A stretch of DNA of 64,000 nt. Origin: Bathynomus jamesi. Lineage: Eukaryota; Arthropoda; Malacostraca; Isopoda; Cirolanidae. How positions within the stretch are numbered: position 1 is the stretch's first letter; each line of letters starts with the position of its first letter. The position numbers and the translations under genes are program-made. The stretch spans positions 1 through 64,000 of the forward strand of contig JAJOZX010000996.1 of the NCBI GenBank assembly GCA_023014485.1, in the 5' to 3' direction. Positions 31,661-42,789 of this stretch are shown one piece after another. The notes under the pieces were generated by a model. It was not told where the DNA came from and ran no database searches. It saw only the letters and a list, made by a program, of their open reading frames with translations.

Positions 31661-31951
31661 GTGATGTTTACATCAGGGTTGCCTTCTTTTCGCCACGGTT
31701 GTTTCGCTGTGGTAGTTTCGCCACAGATTCAATTCACCGTGAATTCATTTGACGCAGTGTTATTCGCCGCCACATAAATACAAAGTTGAACGTTTTGTCA
31801 TTTATTTACATAATATAAATTAAAAAATAAAAATGACCAACCAACCAAATTACCTGTCTATTAGTATACGACCAACCAACCAAATTCCAAGCCGATTAGT
31901 ATATAAGATTATGCCCATAGATTTGAAAATCAGTTCTAACCCACTCTTACA

Positions 31952-32603
31952 ATGGCTACAAACAATATTGTTAGTGAAAGAGGAAAGGAGAAATTCGATC
32001 ACAATGGATACCTATACATGTTTGACAAGCATTCTCAAGCAGATAAAAGTGTGACATTTTGGAGATGTGAAGAAAGAGGACGATGTAATGGATGAATCCA
32101 GACAAGGAATGGTGAAGTGATAAAGGAAGTGACTGGCCATTCTCATTGTGCATGTGCCATTAATGTAGAGGTTGCTAAAGTGAAAACCAATTTAAAGCGC
32201 CGAGCAGAGCAATCTTTGGAGCCCCCAAGTGGTGTTGTTAATGAATTTGTGTCACAAATTCCCCAATCTGTTCAAGCCTCTGTGCCAGCACCTAGTAATA
32301 TGAAGCAAATAGTTTGGAGAAAAAGAAATAAAATACAAGCAGCTCCTCAAAACCTAACTAACCTTGAAAATTTAGTAATTCCTGAGGGTTACAAAGTGTA
32401 TAAACTTGGGGATGGCAGAGAAGAAAATTATCTTTTAGCTGATAGTGGCGTTGGAAACGAGAGAATAATCATATTTGGCAGAGATGTGGCTACAACATCT
32501 AGAATCTTCAACTACATGGTATGCAGATGGTACATTCAGTACAGCCCCTTCCTTATTTTCACAAATATACTGTATTTTAGTGAAAAGATTTGGAGATGTG
32601 CAT
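31952..32603 (+). pseudogene. MULE transposase: FLYWCH finger and N-terminal DDE part
   Basis: ATG at 31952 opens a FLYWCH zinc finger (GYLYMFDK, VTFWRCEERGRCNG, then H-x-H in TGHSHCAC). One codon within it is TGA (32090s), consistent with a CGA to TGA change. The frame then runs through a basic linker to about 32500. A frameshift there leads to WYADGTFSTAP, which holds the first catalytic Asp of the MULE DDE domain. The coding is cut at 32603 by the TAGGG-3 element. FLYWCH plus MULE is a known arthropod combination. Confidence 0.82.
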
Positions 32604-35407
32604 TAGGGTGGTGCTCAAAATATAAAATTCAAAAATTTTGAAGGTTCATACCATTAATTTGTTTATCTTAATGACTAATATTGCTATGCAAAATTTCACT
32701 TAGGTGTGATAATTTTAAGAGGTGCCACATAACACATTTTGTTTTGTCCTATATTCTAATAATGGAGGAAAAAGAGAATCAATCGCAAAAAAACAAATAT
32801 TAAAAAATACTCACATAGCTAATCATTTCATCTTGGAAACAGTTTTTTTTTTTTTTTTTTTTTTAGGATTTGGATACCTTTTTCTGTGTGCAACAACAAC
32901 TTGGAGTAGGGCCGCTTCTGATCTTCATCTTTTGTAAGCATTTCATTATTTCCTGAATAAGAGCTACCCTCTTTCAGCACGATCATTTACGACTGTGAGA
33001 CCTGCTACTAATTTCTTGCAGCCTTATAGTTGATATTCTCTTTCCATTGTTCAGGCTTTTCATTGGTGCAATTAAATGGTAGTTCTAAGTAAGAGAAAAA
33101 TTTGGAAGAGTTTTTGTTTATAAAATCAGGCAGAGTCAAAGAACTAGCTTAAATTTTGAGATCAACAGGTGGACATTTTGAAGAATCTCCTCATTTTCTA
33201 TTTTCAAGGCTAATGACATCTTTTCCTTTTGTCTCATTATCAACTCTGTCATCAAAGAATCCAAGAGCAGCTGGTTCTGGCTCAAATACCATGTGTGATG
33301 ATTGAGTGCTTTCAAAGCTTTTTCATCAACAGCTTGGTGATGGCATCCTTGTAATTATTTTAATTGTTTGAATAGCAGCAAATCATTCAGAGGAGCTTGG
33401 ATTGGATTTGGTGAACGAAACCAGGATAAGCAGTAAATCAGGCACACAAATATGTTGAAAGCTCTCAATGATTTCAGTTCCCTCTCAATCAGCTCTAAAT
33501 TGAGAGCGAAACATGAAAATTTCAATGAGTAAATGGCCTTACTCATCCAACGAGCTCTGTGTACAGCCCCAGGAGCACTAATTTTACTCCACGAGGAGGA
33601 TTTCCACCTAGGTAGATGATCACAAGCTCCAATAGCTCTCGGTAATCATCTCTTGGTTGGGATGTTTCAGCAAGCACTTAAGGCAAAATGACAATGATTC
33701 TGTGACAAGATCCTGTTGGCATTCAGATATTAGTGTTTCATGATCTGATATACCAATTTTGGCAGATGCAATAAATGGCCACTTCTCTTTAAAACGCTTG
33801 AAAAGAGAAATTTCAGGCCTATCAGAGGTCCAAAGAGCAGAGTAAAAACATCTCCAAGGAGAACCCGTGGATGTGATGTCGACAGGGAAAAATGCAGCAT
33901 TTTTTCTTTTCAAGCTGTCTCAATGAGGACAGCAGCAACAGATTTGCATCCAGAAATGCTGGCAGTTGTGTCATATGACAAGGCTCTAACCTTGTCTCAA
34001 TTGAGTATTCTTTAAAGCTTCAACAGCAGCATGAGCCATGGCCTCCCCGGTTCCATTTGGAAGCTTCGGGACATTAAGCAGTTGTTCATTTTCCTGAGGT
34101 ATCTGATACCAATATTGGAAGCGCGATCAACTTTGACCTGTGAAATCTGCGAAGCAATTTTGAATCACAGTGCAATCAAAGGTCCTTCAGTTTGAGATGC
34201 TAAGTTGCTTCCAACTGGTGGCAGTGTCTTCTCGATGTTTAATTCTGCTTCTCTTACAGTCCACGATTTAAGGCAATATCATCTGGCTCATGTCCCAAGG
34301 CCTTGGTCACAGAAGCAAGATTGTAAACAGCCATTCTATCACTAACTTGGTTCTGTCCAAAGCAGCTGCAACATCAGGGGTTACAATATTCACAGGCCAC
34401 TCTTCTTTTTGTGAGGGGACTTGCTCTCTACATATGATGTATGATTTAGAATGAGAAGATGGAGAATCTGACTCTGTTCTATTTCAATTGTCAATGATGA
34501 GCAAGTTGCTCCTTCAAGCTGTTGATGCTGCTTCTCATGCTCTAATCTTTTTCTCTCAGCTTCATCACGGAGTTGCTTCTTTTTCATTTGAACAGCAAGT
34601 TTCTTGTCCACTCGTCCCATCGAAGCCTTTCTTTCACACATTTGATCCTTAAGGAAAGCCAAATCTTTAGGGTTTTTTACCATATTCTCAAAGTTAGCAT
34701 GTTTAATATCTAGAGTTTTTTTCATTTGCTTTATGAATTTGGTTTCTTTAGCCTTCTGGGTTTCACCCCCTCTTTTAGCTGCCTTCTGGAGTTTCCTCCA
34801 TTGCTCATAAATTTTTTCCAACCACTCTATGCAGTGTTGTTTTTTGGTGGCTGGAAGATGGGCTCTCCCAAAAGGGAAGAACTTCCTCAATAGTTAGAGT
34901 AGCACTTTTGCGAAGAGTATTTCCTTCATGCATGTGGTGAAAGAGATTTGATAGAGCTTGGGCAATGGTCGGCAATTTTGCTCCTGTAATAGATTCTGCT
35001 GCTGGTCCCACTAAATAAATGCTTTTTCTAGATCTAGTTTTGTGGGCTGCCATTTTAGTTATCTGAAAAATAAAGGAAACATAATGAAATTGACTAATTC
35101 AGATAAGACTAGCTTAAAATTGTTATTAAAATAATACAAAAAAATAAATAAATAAATAAAATAAAGAAAGTAGATAGTTTAAAATTGTTGTAAATTTAGA
35201 ATTGGATAGAGTTTATACAATTTTAGACAATTTCCTACTACTTTTTCACTATGTAGTAATAGTGAATATAATTGAAGTCAATGTGGCACCATTAGAAATA
35301 GTCGCATGTCATTGCAATTTTGTCTAATTATATGCCTCTATGTTCCTCACAAAAAAACACCCTGTCCCTGAAGAAATTAAAAAAAATTTTTTTTGACTAC
35401 AACCCTA
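32604..35407 (-). mobile_element. TAGGG-3: decayed member of TAGGG-type DNA transposon family
   Basis: Termini TAGGGTGGTGCTCAAAA (left) and the complement of the right end TAGGGTTGTAGTCAAAA are inverted repeats with three mismatches in 17. Flanks GATGTGCAT (32595-32603) and GACTGTGCAT (35408-35417) are an imperfect 8-9 bp duplication. Removing it restores GDVHPILYA in the MULE frame. It carries a decayed minus-strand gene homologous to those at 47503-50276 and 54035-56276. Confidence 0.82.
32880..35053 (-). pseudogene. TAGGG-3 putative DDE transposase, decayed
   Basis: Collinear with the other two family members. The N-terminal piece 34805-35053 has RSRKSIYLVG and EEVLPFWE. A basic coiled-coil piece (34390-34890) follows, then a degenerate stretch with TTAS-x-SG near 33970, FFPVDI/CRHHI near 33880, SLFKRFKEKWPFI (33620-33913) and AIYSLKFSCFALNLELIEREL (33355-33546). 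The last remnant is near 32900 (EDQKR). At least five frameshifts or stops are present, making it the oldest of the three copies. The HWDGK aspartate is not recognisable. Confidence 0.75.
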
Positions 35408-36175
35408 GACTGTGCATCCAATTTTATATGCCATGTTACAAAATAAGCAGCGCTCCACTTAGCGACGACTGATCGAAATTATAAAATTGCTAGTGCCAAA
35501 CATTAATCCCCTTTCTATTCATTGTGATTTTGAGCAAGCCGCTATCAATGCCATGAAGGAATGTTTTCCGGACGCACATATCAAAGGATGCTTTTTCCAT
35601 TTATCTCAAAACATGTTGAGGCACATCAATTCAATTGGAGCTTTGCAGCAGTACAACACTAATCCTGACCGCATTACAGGCAAAAATGGTTCTTGCCTTA
35701 GCTTTTGTGCCCATTCCTGATATTGATGCCCACATTGATGCATTAGCCAATGAACTGCCACCTGATCTTCAACCATTATTGGACTGGTTTGAAGATAACT
35801 ATGTTGGACGCTACAACAGAAGAGGAAACAGCAGATGGAACCCTTTATTTCCACATGATATTTGGAACATTTATGAAACAACTCTTAATGATGAAGATTG
35901 AACCAACAATCACACTGAAGCTGCACAGTGCACATCGAAGAATTTCATTCGAGTTGGGAATGCAGCATCCTACATTATGGAAGTATATTGAAGGTTTGAT
36001 CAAAGTTCAGAAAGGTTGTGACATCTATATGGAAAAACTTATTGCAGGACATAAACCCACAGTCAAACTCAAAAAATATCGAGATGCGGACAAAAGAATC
36101 AAGAAAGTAGTCACAGAATATGGCGAGAGAGATCACATAACCTATTTGAGAGGTATAGCTCAAAATTTTAAATAA
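35408..36175 (+). pseudogene. MULE transposase: C-terminal DDE part
   Basis: Resumes with HPILYAMLQNKQRS, a TAG stop, then SIHCDFEQAAINAMKECFPD, the MULE signature with the second catalytic Asp, and GCFFHLSQNMLRHI (C-x-x-H). ORF 35635-35901 continues with FVPIPDIDAHIDAL and WNPLFPHDIWNIYETTLND. ORF 35750-36175 is a shifted continuation. A segment around the third catalytic residue is altered by a deletion near 35680. Inactive. Confidence 0.82.
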
Positions 36176-36506
36176 AATATTCAATCAAAGATGTCCATAA
36201 AAATAAAATTTTTATCAAATGATTGTTTTAAATTTGTTTTAAATTTTTTTTACATTTTATTTTATAAAATAAATTTTATGAATTTTAATTAGGAGTACTC
36301 TTTTTAACAATCAAATTTTATATAATTTTTAATTGGAGTACATTTTTAACAAATAAATTTTGAGAATTTTTAATATTTGCCTTTTAAATTAAAATCTAGA
36401 AAAATTAGGCTGCGGCAAATAGCACTGCGTCGAATGAATTCACGGCGAATTCAATCTGCAGTGAAACTACTACGGCGAAACAACCGCGGCGAAAAGAAGC
36501 ATCCTC

Positions 36507-36996
36507 TTACATCATGGTAGACTTCATGGAGAAATCCTGTTATTTTTACAGCTAGATAACCTGCAAGTAATTCAAGCTGAGGAATAGTTTTCTTTTGTTT
36601 TAAGGGTGTTACTTTCCCCTTGGCATAGATCAAATGGCTGCCATCCTCACCTACAAGGTAAGCGCAACAGCCATACACCTTTTCACTGGCATTGCCAAAT
36701 ACATGCAAGGTTTGAGGTGTATCTCTGTGTCCACAAACTCTGGGAATATTTATGTTTTGTAGTTTATTGAGATCTTTAGCTAACCTTTTCCAGCTATCTT
36801 GTTGTTTATTGGTTATAGGATCATCCCAGTCTACTTTGTTTCCAAAATTCTTGTAAAAGAACCCTGGATCTGATAGTAGAAGGAAGTGAGTAAACCCATA
36901 GGATCAAATATTTTTGAACTTTTGGATAAAATCTTTCTTTTTATGTTAGCTGTTGTATCTTAGGTGTAGCCTTTTGTGCGGAGTGAGTCATGAACT
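36507..36996 (-). pseudogene. pol: BEL-C pol: RNase H N-terminal part
   Basis: Frame 36515-36708 has MHVFGNASEKVYGCCAYLVG and QKKTIPQLELLAGYLAVKITG. The first RNase H Asp of the usual F-x-DAS is replaced by Asn (GNAS), which by itself would disable catalysis. The upstream IFDPMG-like segment and YLPA region (36720-36996) is present but frame-broken. It is cut at 36514 by the MULE. Confidence 0.83.
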
Positions 36997-37790
36997 TTAG
37001 AATCTGAGTTCAAATCCCAGATCATACCTAATGTTTTCACCCTGTTTGTTGGTTCTGTCAATCCTTTGTCTTCTGATTTTATTTTTTGATTGTCTCTCAT
37101 TATTTGTGATCCACTCTCTTAATTCAAAATTACCTTTCATTATTTTATCTGCTTTTATGTAAACTTCATTTAATTCTGACTCTGTTTTGGTTGATCCTAC
37201 ATAGAAGTGATCTTTCAAGAACTGAACAGTTAAATCATTTTCATCATACAAATTTAAGTGATGTTTGAGAGTTAAAGCCAGTAAACTAGGACTTGCATTT
37301 GCTCCAAACAAAACCACATTAAATTTAAATGTTTTAAACCCTTTATTTAAGTCATATGGATCATTAAACCACAAGAATCTTAGTTGATCTTTGTCATAGT
37401 CATTTTTCAGATGAATTCTCAAAAAAGCTTTGCTTATATCACTTTGAACTGCATAGTCATCTAATCTAAATCTTAGAAGGATTTTTACAAGGTCTGAAAT
37501 AAGATTAGGCCCCTCTATGAGACAGTCATTCAAGCTATGCTTATTGCCATCTTTAAGACTACAGTTATACACAACTCTAAGTTTTGTTGTGGGTGCATCC
37601 TTTCTATAGACTCCTGTGTGAGTAAGATAATGGCAGTTGTCTTTTTTAAAAGGGTGATCTTTAACTTCCTCAATGAAGCCTTTTTCTAGCTGGTCCTTGA
37701 AAACATCATCATACATTTTAATTCTATTGTAATTTTTTAATCTTTTCATCAAATTATAGAGATGACCTTTAGCTACCTTAGCTACCTTTA
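36997..37790 (-). pseudogene. pol: BEL-C pol: reverse transcriptase lacking YVDD
   Basis: 251-aa frame. LRVVYNCSLKDGNKHSLND, the first catalytic Asp in QSDISKAFLRI, and LFGANASPSLLAL are present. Where YVDD belongs, the sequence reads HFYVGSTKTESE: the two aspartates and a few following residues are deleted in frame. The frame then breaks in the thumb near 37060. It is thus a catalytically dead RT even where it is open. Confidence 0.88.
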
Positions 37791-38341
37791 GATTATCATT
37801 TAATTTTGGACTATTGATCTTCCAAGTAGTTCAATTGAATAATGGCCATTTTCATACATGATGGTATTTTCAAAATTTTCAACCATTAATTGATTTTCAT
37901 CTGTATGATCACCATCTTGCACCCCCACTGACTCTAATAGCCAGAGCTGTTGTACACCTTTATCTAATTCTTCAGTTGTTAATGATTTATTTAATATTTC
38001 AGTATTTGTCATTATTTGAGTTGTGTAAGACCTTGTCATAATAGGGCGAGTTTGTTAGTCATATATTTTTATTTTTCATTGTTATTTTATATTTATCTAT
38101 GCGTCCCAGTGGAGCTATACCCCAGTGAGTATCTAGAGCCACCCCATCTCTTATTCTGACTATGCCCTTCTGAATTAAGTGAACATAATCAGCTCCAATT
38201 AACATTTGAACATTATCTATTGTATCATCATTTAAATTTCTATCTGCAATTTTATATTGCTTTTTAAGTTGTTGTATTACTTGTTTTAAATTTGGCATTT
38301 TAAATTTTTGTTGACCAACTTGTTCAATGACTACAGCTTCT
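37791..38341 (-). pseudogene. pol: BEL-C pol: protease C-terminal half and linker to RT
   Basis: ORF 38059-38298 continues from 38341 with IEAVVIEQVGQQ and contains the protease signature VQMLIGADYVHLI. ORF 37800-38039 holds LQQLWLLESVGVQD and MYENGHYSIELLG, the WELES/YEV-L-PW type linker. The ATGs are internal Mets. The protease N-terminal half lies beyond the LINE at 42107-42340. Confidence 0.82.
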
Positions 38342-38625
38342 ATGTTTGTTGTTGTTGTTTAGCTGATCAGCCCACCCTGATCGAGCAAGCCGGTGTTACG
38401 CAGGTAACCAATCACCCTCTTCGGAGTGGACCAGAGGTTCAGTGCACTAGTGATGTTGTGTTGTGTTTGTTGTTGTGCTAGAGCGGTACAGTCTGTCATA
38501 ATGTGTTCAATTGTTTGTGGTGTGCCGTGGCACAGGTGGCAGGTGTTGTCTATGGGGTTGTCTAGTCTGTGTTTATATGTTAGTAAGTTGGGGTGATGTC
38601 CACATCGGAATCGTGCTAAGTTAAC

Positions 38626-39690
38626 TCAATCTGATCTGCTCAGGCTGATCTCTGACCTGTTAATGGGTGGCGGCTTCGCACCTAGGACCGCATTCGGACT
38701 GAGTTGTGTCAGTGCTTTGTGGGTTAGGTGTGTGTGTGTATGTTTTCTGTACTGTGTGATGTCTGTGGGGCGTGGTATGGAATGGAGTATTTGGTTATAA
38801 TGTGTGTCTGGTGTTACCTTAATGGTGCGTGATTGTACATGTAGTGGCAAGGGTGTTGTAGGTTAGTTGTCGCTGCTGCCATGAATTGTGTTCCCCTCAT
38901 GTCTAAATGTTCCCTAACTTTCAGTATTTTTGTTTCTGTGTGCAGGTGTTCTATTGGTGTTGTTTGAGTGCATCCTGTAATGATACGAAGTGCGTTGTTT
39001 TGTATTGTCTGTAAGGTGTTTGTGTGTTTGAGAGATAATGGGTGCCCAGCATGGGCTAGCATAGTCCATAACTGAGTGAATATATTGTTTGTATATGAGT
39101 GATGTTGTTTCCTGCTGGTGTCCAAAGTTTGTGCCTGTTAGTACCCTAAGCGTGTTAAGTCTTGACGTACATTTGTTTTTAATATCCTGAATGTGGTTTG
39201 CAAAAGGTAATGATATGTGTATGTGACCCCAAGTATTTTGGTCCTGTGATTGTGTGGAATGTTGATGTTTAGTGTAAGCTGTGGAGTTACTTGGTGTTCT
39301 TTTGTGTTGCTTGTAAGCAAGGTGATGGTTGATTTTGTGGGCGCTACTTTGAGTCTATTGTGTGTGAGCCAGTCTTGTATACTGTTTATGTATGTTTGTA
39401 GGTTATTGTAGCTTGTTATCTGTGGGTGTTGGAATGTCATGCATGTATAAGTTGAAGAGTGTTGGTGAGAGAACAGAGCCTTGAGGGACCCCATTCGGAA
39501 AAAGCTTGTTTTTGGATGACTTGCCATTAAATGTGACATGTGAGTATCTTCTTGAAAGATAGTTGCTCAGCCACCTTTTGGTGTTATTGTGCATGTTTGT
39601 GTTGAGTATTTTGTTTGAGAGGGAAGCGTGGGATAGCATCAAATGCTTTACTAGTCTATTGTTGCTAATAGTGTACATTGAGCTGGTCAT
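38626..39690 (-). pseudogene. LINE RT C-terminal half, YADD region deleted
   Basis: Frames 39403-39690, 39138-39539, 38814-39125 and 38626-38850 are consecutive pieces. Block VPQGSVLSPTLFNLYMHDIP is intact. Right after TDNKLQ the sequence jumps to SYNNLQTYINSIQDWL, so the YADD box and its surroundings are deleted. Then LKVAPTKSTITLLT, LGVTYT and a C-terminal domain (QNNALRIITGCTQTTPIEHLH, KVREHLDMRG) follow in separate frames. A non-functional polymerase. Confidence 0.85.
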
Positions 39691-39726
39691 CTGGAGTTGA
39701 TGCCATCCATGATGTGCTGCGTGAGG

Positions 39727-41808
39727 TTAGTGAGTAATGTTGTGGTTGAGTGGTGAGGTCTGAATCCATGTTGAGTAGGCGATAGTGGAATGTGTGGGTT
39801 GGTGATTAGTAAGATTAGTCTCTGTTACTTTGGAAGGTGTGCATAGTAAAGTAATGGGTCTATAGGAAGCTGGTTCTGTTGGGTTTTTGTTTGGTTTGAG
39901 TAGTGTAATAATTTTACCTTGTTTCCATATGTCAGGAATAGTACAGTGTTGGTATGAATATGTGCTGATATTTGTGAGAGCTAGTATTCCTTGTGGGCCC
40001 AAGTGTTTAAGGTGTATGTTAGATATGTTGTCTGGTCCAGTAGCCTTTGAATTCTTAATGTTTTTGATGATGATGGTGGTCTGGTCTGTATTGAAGGGTG
40101 TAATGGTCGTGTCGAGTCTGTAGGTTTTCTTGTCTCTTTGTGTCTGGCTGTTTGTCTGTCTTTGTTTCTGGTTGTTGTTGTCTAAGTGACTTATCTTTGC
40201 GTAGTGATTAACTAGAATGTTAGCTTGTTGTGTGTATGTTGGGATATTATTTTGGCTGCGACAGATAGCTGTGTGTGAGGTGTGAATGCTGCTGTCAGAG
40301 TGGGTAATGCTGTTTATAGTCTTGTATAGCCTGGATGTATTTGTGGAGTGGTTTAATGTTGTTATGAATTCCCTGAATATTTCTGTTTGTTTTTCTTTGA
40401 GTTTGTTGTTTATTTCTGTGTTGAGCTGTTGTATATGCTGTTTTATGGCTTCTGTGTGTGGGGTTTGTGTGTTATATTTGAGGTTGTTACATTGCCTTAT
40501 GAGGTGGGCTATTTCTCTAGTGTAATTTGGGTTGTATTTCCTAATGTTGCCCTTGGGTATGTATTTGTTTGCAGTATTGATGATCTGATTAAATGTCTTG
40601 AGTGTTGTATTGATGTTTATGATGGGTGTGCTGTTTAATGTGGTGAATTGTTCCTCAGTCTGTATTTTGAACTGTTCCCAATCAGCTTTCTTGTAATTTC
40701 TGTAAGTGTGCCTAAGGCTGTTGGGGCAGAGTGTAGAATGTGTTGTAATGATGATGGGCAGGTGGTCTGATGACAGTTGTTTTTCTGTTTTCCATTGTGT
40801 ATGTGTTACTAGTGAGGGGGAACAGAATGTTATGTCTGGGGAGGAGTTTGAGTATCCTGCTTGATGTGGTATGTGTGTATGTTCTTCTGTATTGTTAAGA
40901 ATGAAGAGGCTGTTTAGTTGTGTGGCTATGTTGGTGCCTCTGGTGTTGCTTTGGTTGTGCAGGTACCAACTAGTGTCTTTGGCGTTGAAGTCTCCTCCTA
41001 AGATGACATTAGTGAGGGAGGCCAGATTGTGTAACTGTGGATTGTAATTGGCTGGCACCTGAGGTGAACTATCTGGTGGGATGTAAACGTTGATTGGTGT
41101 GGTGGTGTGTTTTGCGCGTGTTCTAATGTTAACTGCCTGTATTTCTATCGTGTTATCTGCTTGGATTGTGTTTGTAATGTTTTGGGTAGCATCAGTGTAG
41201 CTAATGCTTTTACGTATGTAAGTGATGAGTCCACCCCCGTTACCCCCAGTACAATCTTGGCGGATTGCCGTGAAGTCAGGGATGGTAGGTGTTTTGTGTG
41301 CACGTTTTAGTTTTGTTTCTTGTATAAGTGCTATGTGAATGTTTTGTTTGTGTACAAATTCCCTAAGCTGCATAATTTTGTTTGTGAGGCCATCTACGTT
41401 GTACTGTAATATGTTAATATTATACTTCTGTATGTGTGTCATGGTGCTATTGTGTCTGTCTTTGTGTATGGTGACATGTGTAAGTTGTAGTGGGGCCTGG
41501 ATTAGTCTTAATGTCGCCAGAGAGTAAGAGTAGTTCGGGGAGCATGCAATTGCTCCCTGTAATTGAAAAAATAGCACGCTGAGAATAGGTCTGGCCCCGG
41601 GAGCTGATCGGCACTCTGACCATGCCACGCAACAGGCCGTTGACTGCCAGTCTGGCCAACCATAGACAGCCTGCTGCATGGAGATTTGAGGAAGTTTGGC
41701 CACCAGCGCGTTGATGTTTTGGTTTGATGTCGCTGCCTCTTCACATTGATGTGTCCCGCGCTGGAGGATGCAGCCACTGTTAGAAGCTTCCTCGTCAGCT
41801 GCTAACAC
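39727..41808 (-). pseudogene. LINE ORF2: APE endonuclease and N-terminal RT
   Basis: 693-aa frame. The endonuclease spans ~130-365: ILQYNVDGLTNK, LIQETKL (catalytic Glu), GGDFNAKDTSW and SSDHLPI (catalytic Asp/His), plus SPDITFCS. The first RT blocks follow after ~580 (SKATGPDNISNIHLKHLGP, GKIITLLKPNKNP, YRPITLLCTPSK). The first ~120 residues of this frame are not conserved-looking; a shifted frame (41447-41659) there carries an NPGP motif, so a frameshift near 41450-41490 is likely. A second frameshift near 39760 separates the rest of RT. Confidence 0.87.
41447..41659 (-). pseudogene. LINE upstream coding segment with 2A-like motif
   Basis: 70-aa frame ending before the endonuclease. It contains LLLLSGDIKTNPGP (41492-41533), which fits the 2A ribosome-skipping consensus D-(V/I)-E-x-NPG-P except for Lys in place of Glu. 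2A-like peptides are known near the N-terminus of some invertebrate non-LTR elements, where they free the downstream enzyme from an upstream peptide. The E to K change may reduce activity. The frame is separated from the endonuclease by a frameshift. Confidence 0.6.
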
Positions 41809-42106
41809 TTTTTTCAGGTTGTTCTAGCTACCTGTTCAGAGGTTTTTTATAAACAAATCTCAGTTTTCTGCTCAAAATGGCTCTCTCTAATTTTTAAAAT
41901 TGATTAGTCAAGGAAGGAAGATGTTGACTTCTATTTTGCGGCAACAGTTGATGATATTTGTTACTTTACTGATTAATGAAAATGATTAGGCTCTTCAAGT
42001 TACAGTATAAAGGATTTCTTTCGTAATCTTTTTTTTGTTATTTACACTCTAATCAGTTGACAGTTGACGAAGTATTTATAGATGAAATGTTTGTTGTTTT
42101 ATAAAT

Positions 42107-42340
42107 ATGTTTGTTGTTTTATTCTCTGTGGGTATATCCAGATCTAAATTGACTGTACTATATTTTTCTTTCTGTTCGTTTTCTTTGACAAATGATGTTA
42201 TACACAATTCTTGTTCATTTTTGAGTTTGTGGGCCTAATTGATTAACTAGTGATTGATCTACAAATGTTTGTTGGGAACAAGAATCTATTAGACATCTTA
42301 TAGGAGTTGTCCCCACCTTTTTTATTTTTTAACTCCAAGG
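42107..42340 (-). pseudogene. pol: BEL-C pol: protease N-terminal half
   Basis: In one minus frame: VGTTPIRCLIDSCSQQTFVDQSLVNQLG, then after a frameshift LKNEQELCITSFVKEN and DIPTENKTTNI up to the LINE. The catalytic D-S/T-G of the aspartic protease reads D-S-C. Matches the DUF1758-type protease seen in BEL-A (LFDSGSQCSF). Confidence 0.78.
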
Positions 42341-42720
42341 TTATTAGGTAGGAGTACACTAGAATTTTTATTGACATTATTTGTTGATACATGTCCATTA
42401 AATGTTTTTTCATTTTTCTTTGTGTTTTGTTTATTTGAATTTTTAAATGAATCACAAAGACAAGAGACATGATTTAAACTTCCACAATTAACACATTTGA
42501 ATCTTATTTTTGTTTTGCAGTCTTTGTTAGTATGTCCTGCGGCTGTGCATTTAGTACAAAGGTTTAACTGAGAACACCTGTTTATCTGGGATTCTAAGTC
42601 TACATATTTAGTACATCGTGTGCTATTGTGATCAATGATCATCAGCCAAACAAAATTTACACTTACGTACAAATTCTGTCGTAACATTAAAATTTTGTAG
42701 TGTAGGAGTTAGACCTATCA
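42322..42720 (-). pseudogene. gag: BEL-C gag: zinc-knuckle region
   Basis: 121-aa frame with NLCTKCTAAGHTNKDCKTKI and RFKCVNCGSLNHVSCLC, two CCHC knuckles (C-x2-C-x4-H-x4-C). A first, partly lost knuckle lies at HNSTRCTKYVDLESQ. The frame is offset from the DUF1759 core by a break near 42690-42780. This part would bind RNA. Confidence 0.84.
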
Positions 42721-42789
42721 TTTTTTGTTCTGATTTATCTTTTTGTTGTTGTTGTGGCTTTGGTTTTGTTTGAATTTTGTTTGGTTTGT

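Larger units (their letters stand above)
31676..36506 (+). mobile_element. MULE (Mutator-like) transposon inserted in BEL-C
   Basis: Inverted termini start GGGTTGCCTTCTTTTCGCC (left) and, on the complement of the right end, GAGGATGCTTCTTTTCGCC. Similarity extends ~90 bp inward. Target duplication TTACATCA is at 31668-31675 and 36507-36514 (9 bp with one mismatch). Excision in silico rejoins the BEL-C RNase H sequence (HDV|NITN). It encodes a FLYWCH-MULE transposase interrupted by a TAGGG-type transposon (32604-35407). Confidence 0.9.
38353..42106 (-). mobile_element. Non-LTR retrotransposon (Jockey/I-like), near full length
   Basis: Flanked by the 11-bp duplication ATGTTTGTTGT at 38342-38352 and 42107-42117, which restores ENKTTNIEAVV in BEL-C protease. 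The minus-strand 3' end is an (AAC)n tail after GCTGATCAGCT. It codes for an APE-type endonuclease and RT. 41825-42106 is the presumed 5' UTR. The plus strand is strikingly G+T rich because the coding strand is rich in A and C. Confidence 0.85.
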
